Shown: one piece after another, positions 7,239-13,957 of the stretch
Layout: each line of letters opens with the position of its first letter
Numbering within the stretch: the first letter of the stretch is position 1
NCBI GenBank assembly: GCA_044369995.1
Contig: JBILWG010000033.1
Coordinates: 1 to 14,307 of the forward strand
Source: F1-60-MAGs149 sp044369995
GTDB taxonomy: Bacteria; Actinomycetota; Thermoleophilia; Gaiellales; F1-60-MAGs149
Direction of reading: 5' to 3'
Length of the DNA: 14,307 bases
Notes under the pieces: generated by a model
What the model saw: only the letters and a program-made list of their open reading frames with translations
Told to the model about the DNA's origin: nothing
Databases searched by the model: none
Position numbers and translations under genes: made by a program

Positions 7239-7244
7239 TACGCT
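7239..7244 (+). promoter_or_regulatory. Predicted -10 box of the LON-domain gene (leaderless)
   Basis: TACGCT is followed by TCAGCC (6 nt) and the ATG at 7251. No ribosome site is seen. It lies within the 62-bp divergent spacer shared with meaB. Confidence 0.5.
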
Positions 7245-7250
7245 TCAGCC

Positions 7251-7895
7251 ATGCCTCGTGACCTGCCCCTCTTCCCGCTCGAGCTCGTGCTGGTGCCGGG
7301 CGAGCCGCTGCCGCTCCACATCTTCGAGCCGCGCTACCAGGAGCTGCTGGACCGCTGTGTCGACAGCGACGAGCCATTCGTGCTCGTGCTGCAGGACGAG
7401 CAGGGCATGCGCGAGCTCGGCTGCACCGCCGAGATCACCGACGTGATGGAGCGGTTTCCGGATGGCCGCGCCAACATCGCGACACTGGGACGCGAGGTCG
7501 TGCGTCTGGAGCGGGTCCACGATGAGCACGCGTATCGCTCGGCGATCGTCACGGGCGTCGAGGACGATCCTGCCGAGGCGTCGGAGTCTGCGCAGGCGGC
7601 CGCTCTCGCCGCCTTCGCGGGCCTGGCCGACGAGCTTCCCGACGCGACCCCTGATCTACCCGAGCCGGGTCCGGGACTGTCGTATCAGCTGATCGCGCGT
7701 ATCGACCTGCCCATCGAGGTCAAACAGGACCTGCTGGAGGAGCGCGATGAGACGCGTCGCCTCGAGACCGTGACCGCGCTGCTCACCGAGATCCACCGCG
7801 GGATGGTGCTGACGCGCGAGACGCAGGAGCGCGCGCGCAGAAACGGACGCGTGCGCACACCGGAGGAACTGGCGGCCGAGCTGGGTCTCGAGTAG
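7251..7895 (+). CDS. Stand-alone LON substrate-binding-domain protein
   Basis: This 214-residue soluble protein matches only the N-terminal (substrate-binding) domain of Lon proteases. The opening LPLFPLELVLVPGEPLPLHI is followed by FEPRYQEL and a beta-rich region, then a helical C-terminal half (about 120-214) with the segment KQDLLEERDETRRLETV. There is no AAA ATPase and no Ser-Lys protease domain, so it cannot be a protease by itself. Such small LON-domain proteins are common in bacteria and mostly uncharacterised; binding of unfolded proteins or an adaptor role is a guess. The start is supported by the position of the LON motif directly after the ATG and by the TACGCT box. Its stop is 6 nt from the ftsZ stop on the other strand. 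Confidence 0.88.
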   Translation: MPRDLPLFPLELVLVPGEPLPLHIFEPRYQELLDRCVDSDEPFVLVLQDEQGMRELGCTAEITDVMERFPDGRANIATLGREVVRLERVHDEHAYRSAIVTGVEDDPAEASESAQAAALAAFAGLADELPDATPDLPEPGPGLSYQLIARIDLPIEVKQDLLEERDETRRLETVTALLTEIHRGMVLTRETQERARRNGRVRTPEELAAELGLE

Positions 7896-7901
7896 CAGGC
7901 G

Positions 7902-9236
7902 CTACTTGAGGAAGTCGGGCACGTCGACGTCGTCGGCGGCGTCCGAGGCGACCGGGACGCTGAACTCCGGGATCATCGCCGCGCCACCGGTCATCGACGC
8001 CTCCAGCGGGCGGGCGCCGGCCGGACGATCAAAGCCGGTCGCGATGACGGTGACCCACACCTGGTCGCCGAGGTTCTCGTCGACGGTCGCGCCGAAGATG
8101 ACGTTGCAGGACTCGTCGGCGGCGTCGCGGACGATCTCCGCGATCTCCATCGCGTCGTGAAGCGACAGATCCGGGCCACCCGAGACGCTCAGCAGGATGC
8201 CCGTCGCGCCCTTCATCTGATGCCCCACCAGCGGGGATTCGACGGCGCGCGTCGCGGCCTCGCGGGCGCGATTCGAGCCACTCGCCATGCCGATGCCCAT
8301 CAGCGCCGTGCCGGCATCGCGCATGACGGTGCGGACGTCGGCGAAGTCGAGGTTGATCAGGCCGGGCGTGGTGATCAGATCGCAGACGCCCTGCACGCCC
8401 TGACGCAGCACGTCGTCGGCGACGTGAAACGCATCGACCATGGTGACGCCGCGATCGAGCACCTGCAGCAGGCGGTCATTCGGGATCGAGATCAGCGTGT
8501 CGACGTTGGCCTGGAGCATCTCCATGCCGGCATCGGCCTGGGCGCGGCGCTGGGCACCCTCGAAGCGGAACGGCGTCGTGACGATGCCGATCGTCAGCGC
8601 ACCGAGCTCGCGCGCGATGCGCGCCACGACCGGCGCGGCACCGGTACCGGTGCCGCCACCCTCGCCCGCGGCGATGAACACGAGGTCGGAACCCCGCAGC
8701 GCCTCGCGGATCTGCTCGTCCGACTCCTCGGCGGCCTCGCGGCCGATCTCGGGTCGCGCGCCGGCACCGAGTCCCTTGGTCAGCTCGTCGCCGATATGGA
8801 TGCGCTTGGGCGCTTCGGAGGCCTGCAACTGCTGGGCATCGGTGTTGATCGCGATGAACTCGACGTCGCGGATCCCCGCCTCGATCATGCGATCCACGGC
8901 GTTGACGCCGGCACCGCCGACGCCCACGACGCGGATCACCGCGAGGTAGGCGTGCGAGGAGACGTCGCGCGCCACGGGCGAGCCCTTGATGTCGCCACGC
9001 GCGAAGGCCGCGGCGGGACGCGCTGCCTCGGCCGCCGGGGCATCGACGGGATCGGGCACGGGCTGGATGTGCGGCGCGGCGGGCGTCGGAGCGGGTGCGG
9101 CCTGCACGGGCGGTGCCGGCGGCGCGGCGGGCGGCTCCATCATCTGCGTGTGCTCCCCGGGCTCCTCCCGCGGCGGCTCGGCCGGCTTCGCGGCATCGGT
9201 CGCACGGAACAGATCCGCGAGCGGACCGTCATGCAT
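7902..9236 (-). CDS. ftsZ: FtsZ-family cell-division GTPase with apparent Pro/Ala-rich N-terminal extension
   Basis: FtsZ polymerises with GTP into the division ring. In the 444-residue form chosen here, residues 1-95 are a Pro/Ala/Glu-rich, probably disordered extension. The FtsZ core starts at about 97 (YLAVIRVVGVGGAGVNAV). The tubulin signature GGGTGTG is at 193-199, and the T7 catalytic loop NLDFAD at 295-300 keeps both acidic residues. After a short linker the conserved tail DDVDVPDFLK (435-444) ends the protein, so FtsA/SepF-type partners could bind. Two normally conserved positions differ: AGMGGGTGTG reads AGEGGGTGTG (Glu192) and VTRPF reads VTTPF (Thr221). The ATG at 9236 is 10 nt after the parA stop but has only a weak ribosome site. 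A GTG at 8975 with AAGGG 7 nt upstream would give a conventional 357-residue FtsZ. The family is certain, and the start is not. Confidence 0.9.
   Translation of the reverse strand: MHDGPLADLFRATDAAKPAEPPREEPGEHTQMMEPPAAPPAPPVQAAPAPTPAAPHIQPVPDPVDAPAAEAARPAAAFARGDIKGSPVARDVSSHAYLAVIRVVGVGGAGVNAVDRMIEAGIRDVEFIAINTDAQQLQASEAPKRIHIGDELTKGLGAGARPEIGREAAEESDEQIREALRGSDLVFIAAGEGGGTGTGAAPVVARIARELGALTIGIVTTPFRFEGAQRRAQADAGMEMLQANVDTLISIPNDRLLQVLDRGVTMVDAFHVADDVLRQGVQGVCDLITTPGLINLDFADVRTVMRDAGTALMGIGMASGSNRAREAATRAVESPLVGHQMKGATGILLSVSGGPDLSLHDAMEIAEIVRDAADESCNVIFGATVDENLGDQVWVTVIATGFDRPAGARPLEASMTGGAAMIPEFSVPVASDAADDVDVPDFLK
8973..8987 (-). promoter_or_regulatory. Internal ribosome site and alternative GTG start in ftsZ
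   Basis: On the minus strand AAGGG (8987-8983) lies 7 nt before an in-frame GTG (8975-8973). Initiation there would yield MARDVSSHAYLAVIRVVGVG, which resembles a normal FtsZ N-terminus. It competes with, or adds to, the ATG at 9236. Confidence 0.4.
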
Positions 9237-9246
9237 GCTGGCTCGC

Positions 9247-10083
9247 TTATTCGACACGGCTGAGCACCTCCTCGGCCAGGGCGCGATAGGCATTGGCGCC
9301 CGCGCCGTCTGGCTGATAGGAAAGCACGCTGCCCCCCTGGACAGGCGCCTCTGCGAGCTTCACGGACTTCTTGATGCGGGTCTCGAACACGAGATCCTGG
9401 AAGTTGGCCTGCAGGAGATCGAGTGCCTCGCGGCCATGCACGGTGCGCCCTTCGACCATCGTCGGGAGGATGCCCTCGATGTGCACGACCGGGTTGAGGT
9501 GCTCGCGGATCATCTGCAGCGTCGACTCGAGCTGCACGAGGCCACGCAGCGAGAGGTACTCGAGCTGCACCGGCACGATCACGCCGGTCGAGGTGGTGAA
9601 CGCGTTGATCGTCAGCAGGCCGAGCGACGGCGGCGTATCGATCAGGATGAAGTCGTAGTCGCTCTTGACCGCCGACAGCGCCTTCTCGAGCGAGCGCTCG
9701 CGGCCGATCATCGCCGACAGCGCCAGCTCGGCACCGGCCAGATCGATCGAGGCGGCAGCGACATCGACCTCGCGCTGATGGATGACGCTCTGGATCGGCA
9801 GGCGATGCACCAGCACGTCGAACATCGACTGCTCGAGGCGCTCGGGATCGATGCCGAAGCTCATGGTGAGGTTCGACTGGGGATCGAGATCGACGACCAG
9901 GACGCGATTGCCGCGCTCCTTGAGGGCGGCGGCGAGGTTGACGGTCGACGTCGTCTTGGCGACGCCGCCCTTCTGGTTGGCCATCGAGATGATGCGTGTA
10001 CCCGGCTGAGCACCTGGCGCGACGCTCAGGCGCATCGGTGCCGTCTCGTACGGCATCGCAGGGGCTGTGGCGGTGGGAGTCAT
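9247..10083 (-). CDS. parA: ParA/Soj-family partitioning ATPase
   Basis: This 278-residue deviant Walker-type ATPase dimerises on ATP, binds DNA non-specifically and positions chromosomes, plasmids or other cargo. The Walker A motif is KGGVAKTT (38-45) with signature Lys38; the variant Ala instead of the second Gly occurs in the family. Walker A' is VDLDPQSN (64-71, Asp65) and Walker B is ILIDTPPS (146-153, Asp149). The lack of an N-terminal helix-turn-helix places it with chromosomal Soj-type proteins. The first 28 residues are Pro/Ala/Thr-rich. The ATG at 10083 is preceded by a purine-rich leader with AGAAGAG; starts at Met10 and Met17 are possible. No parB follows. Instead ftsZ begins 10 nt after its stop, suggesting an operon in which ParA may serve cell division or cargo placement. 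Confidence 0.9.
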   Translation of the reverse strand: MTPTATAPAMPYETAPMRLSVAPGAQPGTRIISMANQKGGVAKTTSTVNLAAALKERGNRVLVVDLDPQSNLTMSFGIDPERLEQSMFDVLVHRLPIQSVIHQREVDVAAASIDLAGAELALSAMIGRERSLEKALSAVKSDYDFILIDTPPSLGLLTINAFTTSTGVIVPVQLEYLSLRGLVQLESTLQMIREHLNPVVHIEGILPTMVEGRTVHGREALDLLQANFQDLVFETRIKKSVKLAEAPVQGGSVLSYQPDGAGANAYRALAEEVLSRVE

Positions 10084-10160
10084 GTGCCCACTCTTCTCAC
10101 TCTCCTGCCGTTCTCCTCCCCACTGGTGTGTAACGGGTTAGCGGGGCCGTGCCGACCTGC

Positions 10161-10166
10161 GATGCT
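10161..10166 (+). promoter_or_regulatory. Possible -10 box of nudC (leaderless)
   Basis: GATGCT is followed by exactly 6 nt and the ATG at 10173. The first base deviates from TANNNT, but the spacing matches the other genes and no ribosome site is present. Confidence 0.3.
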
Positions 10167-10172
10167 TGCGTC

Positions 10173-10967
10173 ATGGCCTTCGAAACCGCCATCTCCCGTC
10201 CCGACGCGCCCCAGGCCGACGACATCGTGCTGCTGTTCGCCGGCGAGGGGCTGATCCTGACCACGGCGGGCGTTTCGCTGCCACGCCGCCGCGACCTCGA
10301 GGCGCTGCTGCCCGTTGAGACGGTGCACGTCGGCCGCTTCCACGGGGCGGCGGTCGAGACCGCCCGCCTCGACCGTGACACCGTGCTTCCCGGCGGACTC
10401 GAGGCCACGGTGCTGCGCGCGCTGCACGGCCGGATCGACGACGAGGCGTGGGCGCTGGCCGGACGGGCCTTCCAGCTCGCCGAGTGGGACCGCACGCACC
10501 GCTTCTGCGGTCTCTGCGGGGCTCCGACCGTGCTGCGCGATGACGAGCGATCCCGCGCGTGCACAGCCTGCGACTTCCGCGCGTACCCACGCCACTCGCC
10601 GGCCGTGATCGTGCTGATCACCCGCGGCGAGCACGAGGTGCTGTTGGGCCGCTCCGCGCGGTTTCCCGCGGGCATGTACTCGACGCTCGCCGGCTTCGTC
10701 GATCCCGGTGAGAGCGCCGAGGACGCGGTGCGCCGCGAGATCCGCGAGGAGGCGGGCATCGAGATCAGCGAGCCACAGTGGTTCGGCAGCCAGAGCTGGG
10801 CCTTTCCGCACTCGCTGATGCTGGGGTTCACCGCCGAATGGGCCGCCGGCGACATCCAGGCCGACATGGACGAGCTCGAGGACCTGCAGTGGTTCACGCG
10901 CGACGCCCTGCCCCTGCTGCCCCCACCCGCGAGCATCGCTCGGCGGCTGCTGGATTCATGGCTGTGA
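10173..10967 (+). CDS. nudC: NudC-type Nudix hydrolase (NADH pyrophosphatase / NAD-cap removing)
   Basis: NudC hydrolyses NADH to NMNH and AMP and can remove NAD caps from RNA 5' ends. The 264-residue protein has an N-terminal domain (1-105) and a zinc ribbon with Cys112, Cys115, Cys130 and Cys133. The complete Nudix box at 174-196 (Gly174, Glu180, Arg188-Glu189, Glu192-Glu193, Gly195) supplies the metal-binding glutamates. The NudC-specific segment SQSWAFPHS follows at 207-215; the family consensus is SQPWPFPxS, so two prolines are replaced here. The ATG at 10173 is preferred over GTG at 10149 because of the -10-like spacing and a sensible N-terminus. It is the first gene of a plus-strand operon, and its TGA overlaps the start of the next gene. 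NudC activity is inferred from the motifs. Confidence 0.92.
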   Translation: MAFETAISRPDAPQADDIVLLFAGEGLILTTAGVSLPRRRDLEALLPVETVHVGRFHGAAVETARLDRDTVLPGGLEATVLRALHGRIDDEAWALAGRAFQLAEWDRTHRFCGLCGAPTVLRDDERSRACTACDFRAYPRHSPAVIVLITRGEHEVLLGRSARFPAGMYSTLAGFVDPGESAEDAVRREIREEAGIEISEPQWFGSQSWAFPHSLMLGFTAEWAAGDIQADMDELEDLQWFTRDALPLLPPPASIARRLLDSWL

Positions 10968-11647
10968 TGCAGGTCGATCGCATCGGCGACGGCCTCTGGC
11001 GCTGGACTGCGCCGCACCCCGACTGGCACGACGATCCCACCAGCCCGTACGGCGGCTGGGATCGCGACGTGGCGTGCGTCTACCACGAGGCACCCGACGG
11101 CATCGTGCTGATCGATCCGCTCGTGCCAGCCGGTGAGGAGGCCGAGCGGTTCTGGCACCACCTCGATCAGGACGTCGAGCGCGTCGGGCGACCGCCGACG
11201 GTCGTCGTCTCCGTCGAGTGGCATGGCCGCAGCGCCGACGCGGTGCGCGATCGCTATCCGGGCGCACGCGTGCTCGGTGTCTCGCGCGCGGCGTCGTGCC
11301 GACTCGACGACCTACTGGAGGATGGCCAGCTCCTGCCCGGGGGCTGCCGGGTGACGGTCACCGACGCGCCCGGCGCGGGACGGATGGCGATCGTGCAGTG
11401 CGCGTGCCACGGCCTGCTCTGGCTGTCCGATCTCGTGATCGGCGACGGCGCTGGCGGACTGCGCCGACCACCCGCCGCGTGGTTCGACGACCCCGGCGCA
11501 CGCTACTGGATGGAGCATGGGCTGCCGCTGCTCGTGCCGCACCTCATGGAGCTGCCGATCCAGCACCTCGTACCGGCGCATGGTCCTGTCGTCAGCGTCG
11601 ACGCCCGTGCCACGCTCCAGCGTGCGCTCGACGCCCCGCTGGCATGA
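10967..11647 (+). CDS. Metallo-beta-lactamase-fold protein with degenerate metal site
   Basis: This 226-residue protein follows the metallo-beta-lactamase fold order: an initial strand pair (IGDGLWRWTAPHPDW, then VACVYHEAPDGIVLIDPLVP at 36-53), a helix, and a strand where HxHxDH should be. That segment reads SVEWHGRSADAV (82-93), so of the four metal ligands only His86 remains; the others are Glu84, Arg88 and Ser89. Later elements LWLSDL (Asp155) and VPAHGPVV (His205) keep the fold's usual order. It is probably a non-hydrolytic or altered-chemistry member; the WHxRS pattern looks family-specific rather than random decay. The ATG at 10967 overlaps the nudC TGA (TGATG); ATG at 10958 is the alternative and adds three residues. 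The stop overlaps the next gene's start (ATGA). Its function is unknown. Confidence 0.75.
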   Translation: MQVDRIGDGLWRWTAPHPDWHDDPTSPYGGWDRDVACVYHEAPDGIVLIDPLVPAGEEAERFWHHLDQDVERVGRPPTVVVSVEWHGRSADAVRDRYPGARVLGVSRAASCRLDDLLEDGQLLPGGCRVTVTDAPGAGRMAIVQCACHGLLWLSDLVIGDGAGGLRRPPAAWFDDPGARYWMEHGLPLLVPHLMELPIQHLVPAHGPVVSVDARATLQRALDAPLA

Positions 11648-12012
11648 CGCCCCCCGATCGCATCTGCGTCTCCTGCGGTCGCGCCTTCGCCTGGCGGAAG
11701 GCCTGGGCGCGTGACTGGGAGCAGGTCCGCTACTGCTCGGCCGCCTGCCGCAAGCGCGGCGTCACCGCCACGGACACTGCGCTCGAAGCCGCCATCGTCG
11801 ATCTCCTGTCCGAGCGGCCCGGGGCGGCCACGATCTGTCCGTCGGAGGCGGCGCGTGCAGTCGGCGGCGAGGACTGGCGCCCTCTGATGGAGCCGGCTCG
11901 CCGCGCCGCTCGGCGTCTGGTCGCCGTCGGGACGATCGAGATCACCCAGGGCGGCCGCGTGGTCGATCCCTCCACCGCCCGGGGTCCGATTCGCCTGCGC
12001 CGCACGCGCTAG
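11644..12012 (+). CDS. DUF2256-DUF3253 fusion protein (small zinc-ribbon plus winged-helix-like domain)
   Basis: This 122-residue protein is basic at both ends. Residues 5-37 match DUF2256: Cys8, Cys11, Cys31 and Cys35 form a CxxC...CxxxC zinc site around the FAWRKAWARDWEQVRYCS segment. Residues 48-120 match DUF3253, with ICPSEAARAVG, WRPLMEPARRAARRL and a TQGGRVVDP...GPIRL ending. This domain looks like a small winged-helix fold. Nucleic-acid binding is plausible from the zinc site and basic residues but unproven. The ATG overlaps the stop of the preceding gene by 4 bp, so it is translationally coupled to the MBL-fold gene in the nudC operon. Its stop codon forms the first half of the -10 box of the next gene. 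Confidence 0.85.
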   Translation: MTPPDRICVSCGRAFAWRKAWARDWEQVRYCSAACRKRGVTATDTALEAAIVDLLSERPGAATICPSEAARAVGGEDWRPLMEPARRAARRLVAVGTIEITQGGRVVDPSTARGPIRLRRTR

Positions 12013-12015
12013 GCT
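12010..12015 (+). promoter_or_regulatory. Predicted -10 box of acetolactate decarboxylase (leaderless)
   Basis: TAGGCT begins with the TAG stop of the preceding gene and is followed by CGCGCC (6 nt) and ATG at 12022. No ribosome site is present, so this gene probably starts its own leaderless transcript. Confidence 0.5.
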
Positions 12016-12021
12016 CGCGCC

Positions 12022-12810
12022 ATGCCCATTGACGATGGACTGATCGGCGGCGTACACGTGGAGCGCCTCGCGCGCGCCGACGCCGCCGTGAGCATCCCCC
12101 ACGATGCAGAGGCCTTTCAGGCCTCGACGATCGATGCGCTGCTGCGCGGCGAGTTGACGGGCGACCTGACGATCGGCGAACTGCTGCAGCACGGCGATCT
12201 CGGGCTCGGCACGCTCAACCTGCTCGACGGCGAGCTGATCGTGGTCGATGGCGAGGCGCTCGTGGCGCGCGTCGACGGCAGCGTCGAACGCGTGCCCGCT
12301 GATGCGCGCACGCCATTCGCCGTAGTCTGTCCCTTCACCGCCGAGCACGAAGGCGATCTGCGTGATGCGAGCGACTTCGGCGCGCTGACCGCAGCCGTCG
12401 ACGCCCTGGCGCCGCCCGCCGCATCCTGTCTCGCCGTACGCATCGACGCGCGCGTCGCGCACGCCCGCCTGCGCAGCGTGCCGATGCAGACCCAGCCGAA
12501 TCCCACGCTCGCTGACGCCGTCGCAGCGCAGGTCGAGTTCGACGTCGGTGAGACCGACGTGACGATCGTCGGCTTCCGCTTCCCCCGGGACCTCGCGGGA
12601 CTCGAGGTGCCCGGCTGGCACCTCCATCTCGTCACCGCCGACCGCACGACCGGTGGTCACCTGCTCGACGTCTCGGCGATCGCGGGACGCATCGCGATCG
12701 AGCGCGAGACAGAGCTGACCATCGAGGTCCCCGCGGGCGTCGACATCGGCACCGCCGGGGCGGATGCCGCGCGTGACGCGGCACTCGCTGACATGGAGCG
12801 CAGCAGCTAG
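12022..12810 (+). CDS. budA: Alpha-acetolactate decarboxylase
   Basis: This enzyme decarboxylates (S)-2-acetolactate to (R)-acetoin, giving overflow acetoin/butanediol production or diversion from valine synthesis. The 262-residue length is typical. Family signatures are IGELLQHGDLGLGTLNLLDGELIVVDG (split here as 51-60 and 61-77, with Glu71), TPFAVVCPF (97-105), and GFRFPRDLAGLEVPGWHLHL at about 184-203. Zinc ligands His200, His202 and His213 (WHLHL and GGHLLD) are all present, and Arg151 lies in the expected catalytic region. It is probably cytosolic, as no signal peptide is seen. No acetolactate synthase or butanediol dehydrogenase lies nearby. It ends convergently with the M24 peptidase and both genes use the same CTAG for their stop codons. 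Confidence 0.93.
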   Translation: MPIDDGLIGGVHVERLARADAAVSIPHDAEAFQASTIDALLRGELTGDLTIGELLQHGDLGLGTLNLLDGELIVVDGEALVARVDGSVERVPADARTPFAVVCPFTAEHEGDLRDASDFGALTAAVDALAPPAASCLAVRIDARVAHARLRSVPMQTQPNPTLADAVAAQVEFDVGETDVTIVGFRFPRDLAGLEVPGWHLHLVTADRTTGGHLLDVSAIAGRIAIERETELTIEVPAGVDIGTAGADAARDAALADMERSS

Positions 12811-13955
12811 GTCAGCTGCACAGGGCCGTCACGGTCGATCACGTACGTATTCTCGACGCCGACGGCGCCGAGTCCCGGGAAGACGAGCTTCGGCTCCACG
12901 GCGATCACGTTGCCGAAGGCCAGCGGCTCGGCGAAGCCCTGCGCGAGAAACGGTCGCTCATTGATCTCGAGGCCGACGCCATGACCGACGAACCGCACGC
13001 GTCCAGGGCCATGCCCCATCCAGTGGTCGCCGAAGCCGGCCTCGGTTGCGAGCTCCAAGCCGCGCAGATAGAGCTGCTCGCTGGGCGTGCCCGGGCGCAT
13101 CAAGTCCTCGAGTGACGCGAGGATCGACTCGCACACCGCGAGGGCCTCGGCCAGCTGGGGATTCGGCGTGCCGCGGAAGAACGTGCGCGTGGCATCGGCC
13201 AGGTACCCCTCCCAGCCGCCGACGAGATCGACAGTCACCGCATCGCCCGCGCGGATCTCCCAGCCGCCCGGGCCCTTGCCGACTGCCGCGCTCGGCCCCG
13301 GACCGCCGAGCGGCGTATCGGCCCACGGCGCCACGGCGCCGTCAGGACCGGCCAGTACGGCGCCGTAGAACATCTGGCCGTTGAGGCCGCGGAAGCGCAG
13401 CGGGCCCTGATGTCCCGCCCGGCGCATCAGGTGCTCGAGCTCGATCTGGATGGCTTGATCGGTCGGCTGCTCGGCAACCAGCGCTGGCGCGGCGGCGAAG
13501 GCAGCGGCGACCTGCTCGGCGGCCGTGCTGATCATCTGGAGCTCCCAGGCGCTCTTGACCGCACGCACGCCCGCCAGGACCAGTGAGGCGTCAACGAGCT
13601 CGACGTCGGGCAGCAGGTCGCGATACCGGAGGTACTGCCCAGCGGGCAGCACGTCGAGCTCGAGCCCGACGCGCTTCGCGCCAAGCTCCGCGATCAGCGG
13701 CGGCAGCTCCTTGAACGAGCGGAAGGGGCGCACGTCCTCGAGCGGCGACTCGGTCTGCACGCGCTCGAGGCTGCGCCGCACCAGGAGGATCGGATTGCCG
13801 CTGGCGGGCACCAGCAGATGGGCGTCCGCCATCACGCCCGTCAGGTAGACGAGGTCGCTCGCCTCGATCAGGAGCGCGCAGTCGATCTCGGCCGCACGGA
13901 GCGCCTGCTGGAAGCCGACGATGCGGCGTTCGATCTCGGCGGGAAGAATGGGCAT
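12807..13955 (-). CDS. M24-family metallopeptidase (Xaa-Pro aminopeptidase/dipeptidase-like)
   Basis: This 382-residue cytosolic protein has a creatinase-type N-terminal domain (about 10-135) and a pita-bread catalytic domain (about 140-382). The five dinuclear-metal ligands of M24 proline peptidases are visible: Asp243 (TVDLVGG), Asp254 (YLADATRTFF), His325 (GHGVGLEINERPF), Glu354 (AVEPKLVFPG) and Glu368 (GVENTYVI). It should cleave bonds next to proline; aminopeptidase and dipeptidase roles cannot be separated. The ATG at 13955 (MPILPAEIERR) is preferred because a TACCAT box lies 6 nt upstream. An ATG at 13985 would add ten residues encoded inside a palindrome, without a ribosome site. The promoter and start region are embedded in a 22-bp dyad. 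Its stop overlaps the acetolactate decarboxylase stop. Confidence 0.92.
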   Translation of the reverse strand: MPILPAEIERRIVGFQQALRAAEIDCALLIEASDLVYLTGVMADAHLLVPASGNPILLVRRSLERVQTESPLEDVRPFRSFKELPPLIAELGAKRVGLELDVLPAGQYLRYRDLLPDVELVDASLVLAGVRAVKSAWELQMISTAAEQVAAAFAAAPALVAEQPTDQAIQIELEHLMRRAGHQGPLRFRGLNGQMFYGAVLAGPDGAVAPWADTPLGGPGPSAAVGKGPGGWEIRAGDAVTVDLVGGWEGYLADATRTFFRGTPNPQLAEALAVCESILASLEDLMRPGTPSEQLYLRGLELATEAGFGDHWMGHGPGRVRFVGHGVGLEINERPFLAQGFAEPLAFGNVIAVEPKLVFPGLGAVGVENTYVIDRDGPVQLT

Positions 13956-13957
13956 AC

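Noticed and set aside
10128..10140. TAACGGGTTA dyad in the parA-nudC spacer as a ParB-type or regulator site
   Set aside because: The arms are only 4 bp and it does not resemble a parS site; chance is likely.
8157..10254. Long plus-strand open frames opposite ftsZ and parA
   Set aside because: Antisense shadows; compositions are His/Arg/Asp-rich and there are no motifs or ribosome sites.
11503..12660. 385-codon minus-strand open frame across the DUF and acetolactate decarboxylase genes
   Set aside because: It crosses two well-supported genes on the other strand and shows no family signature.
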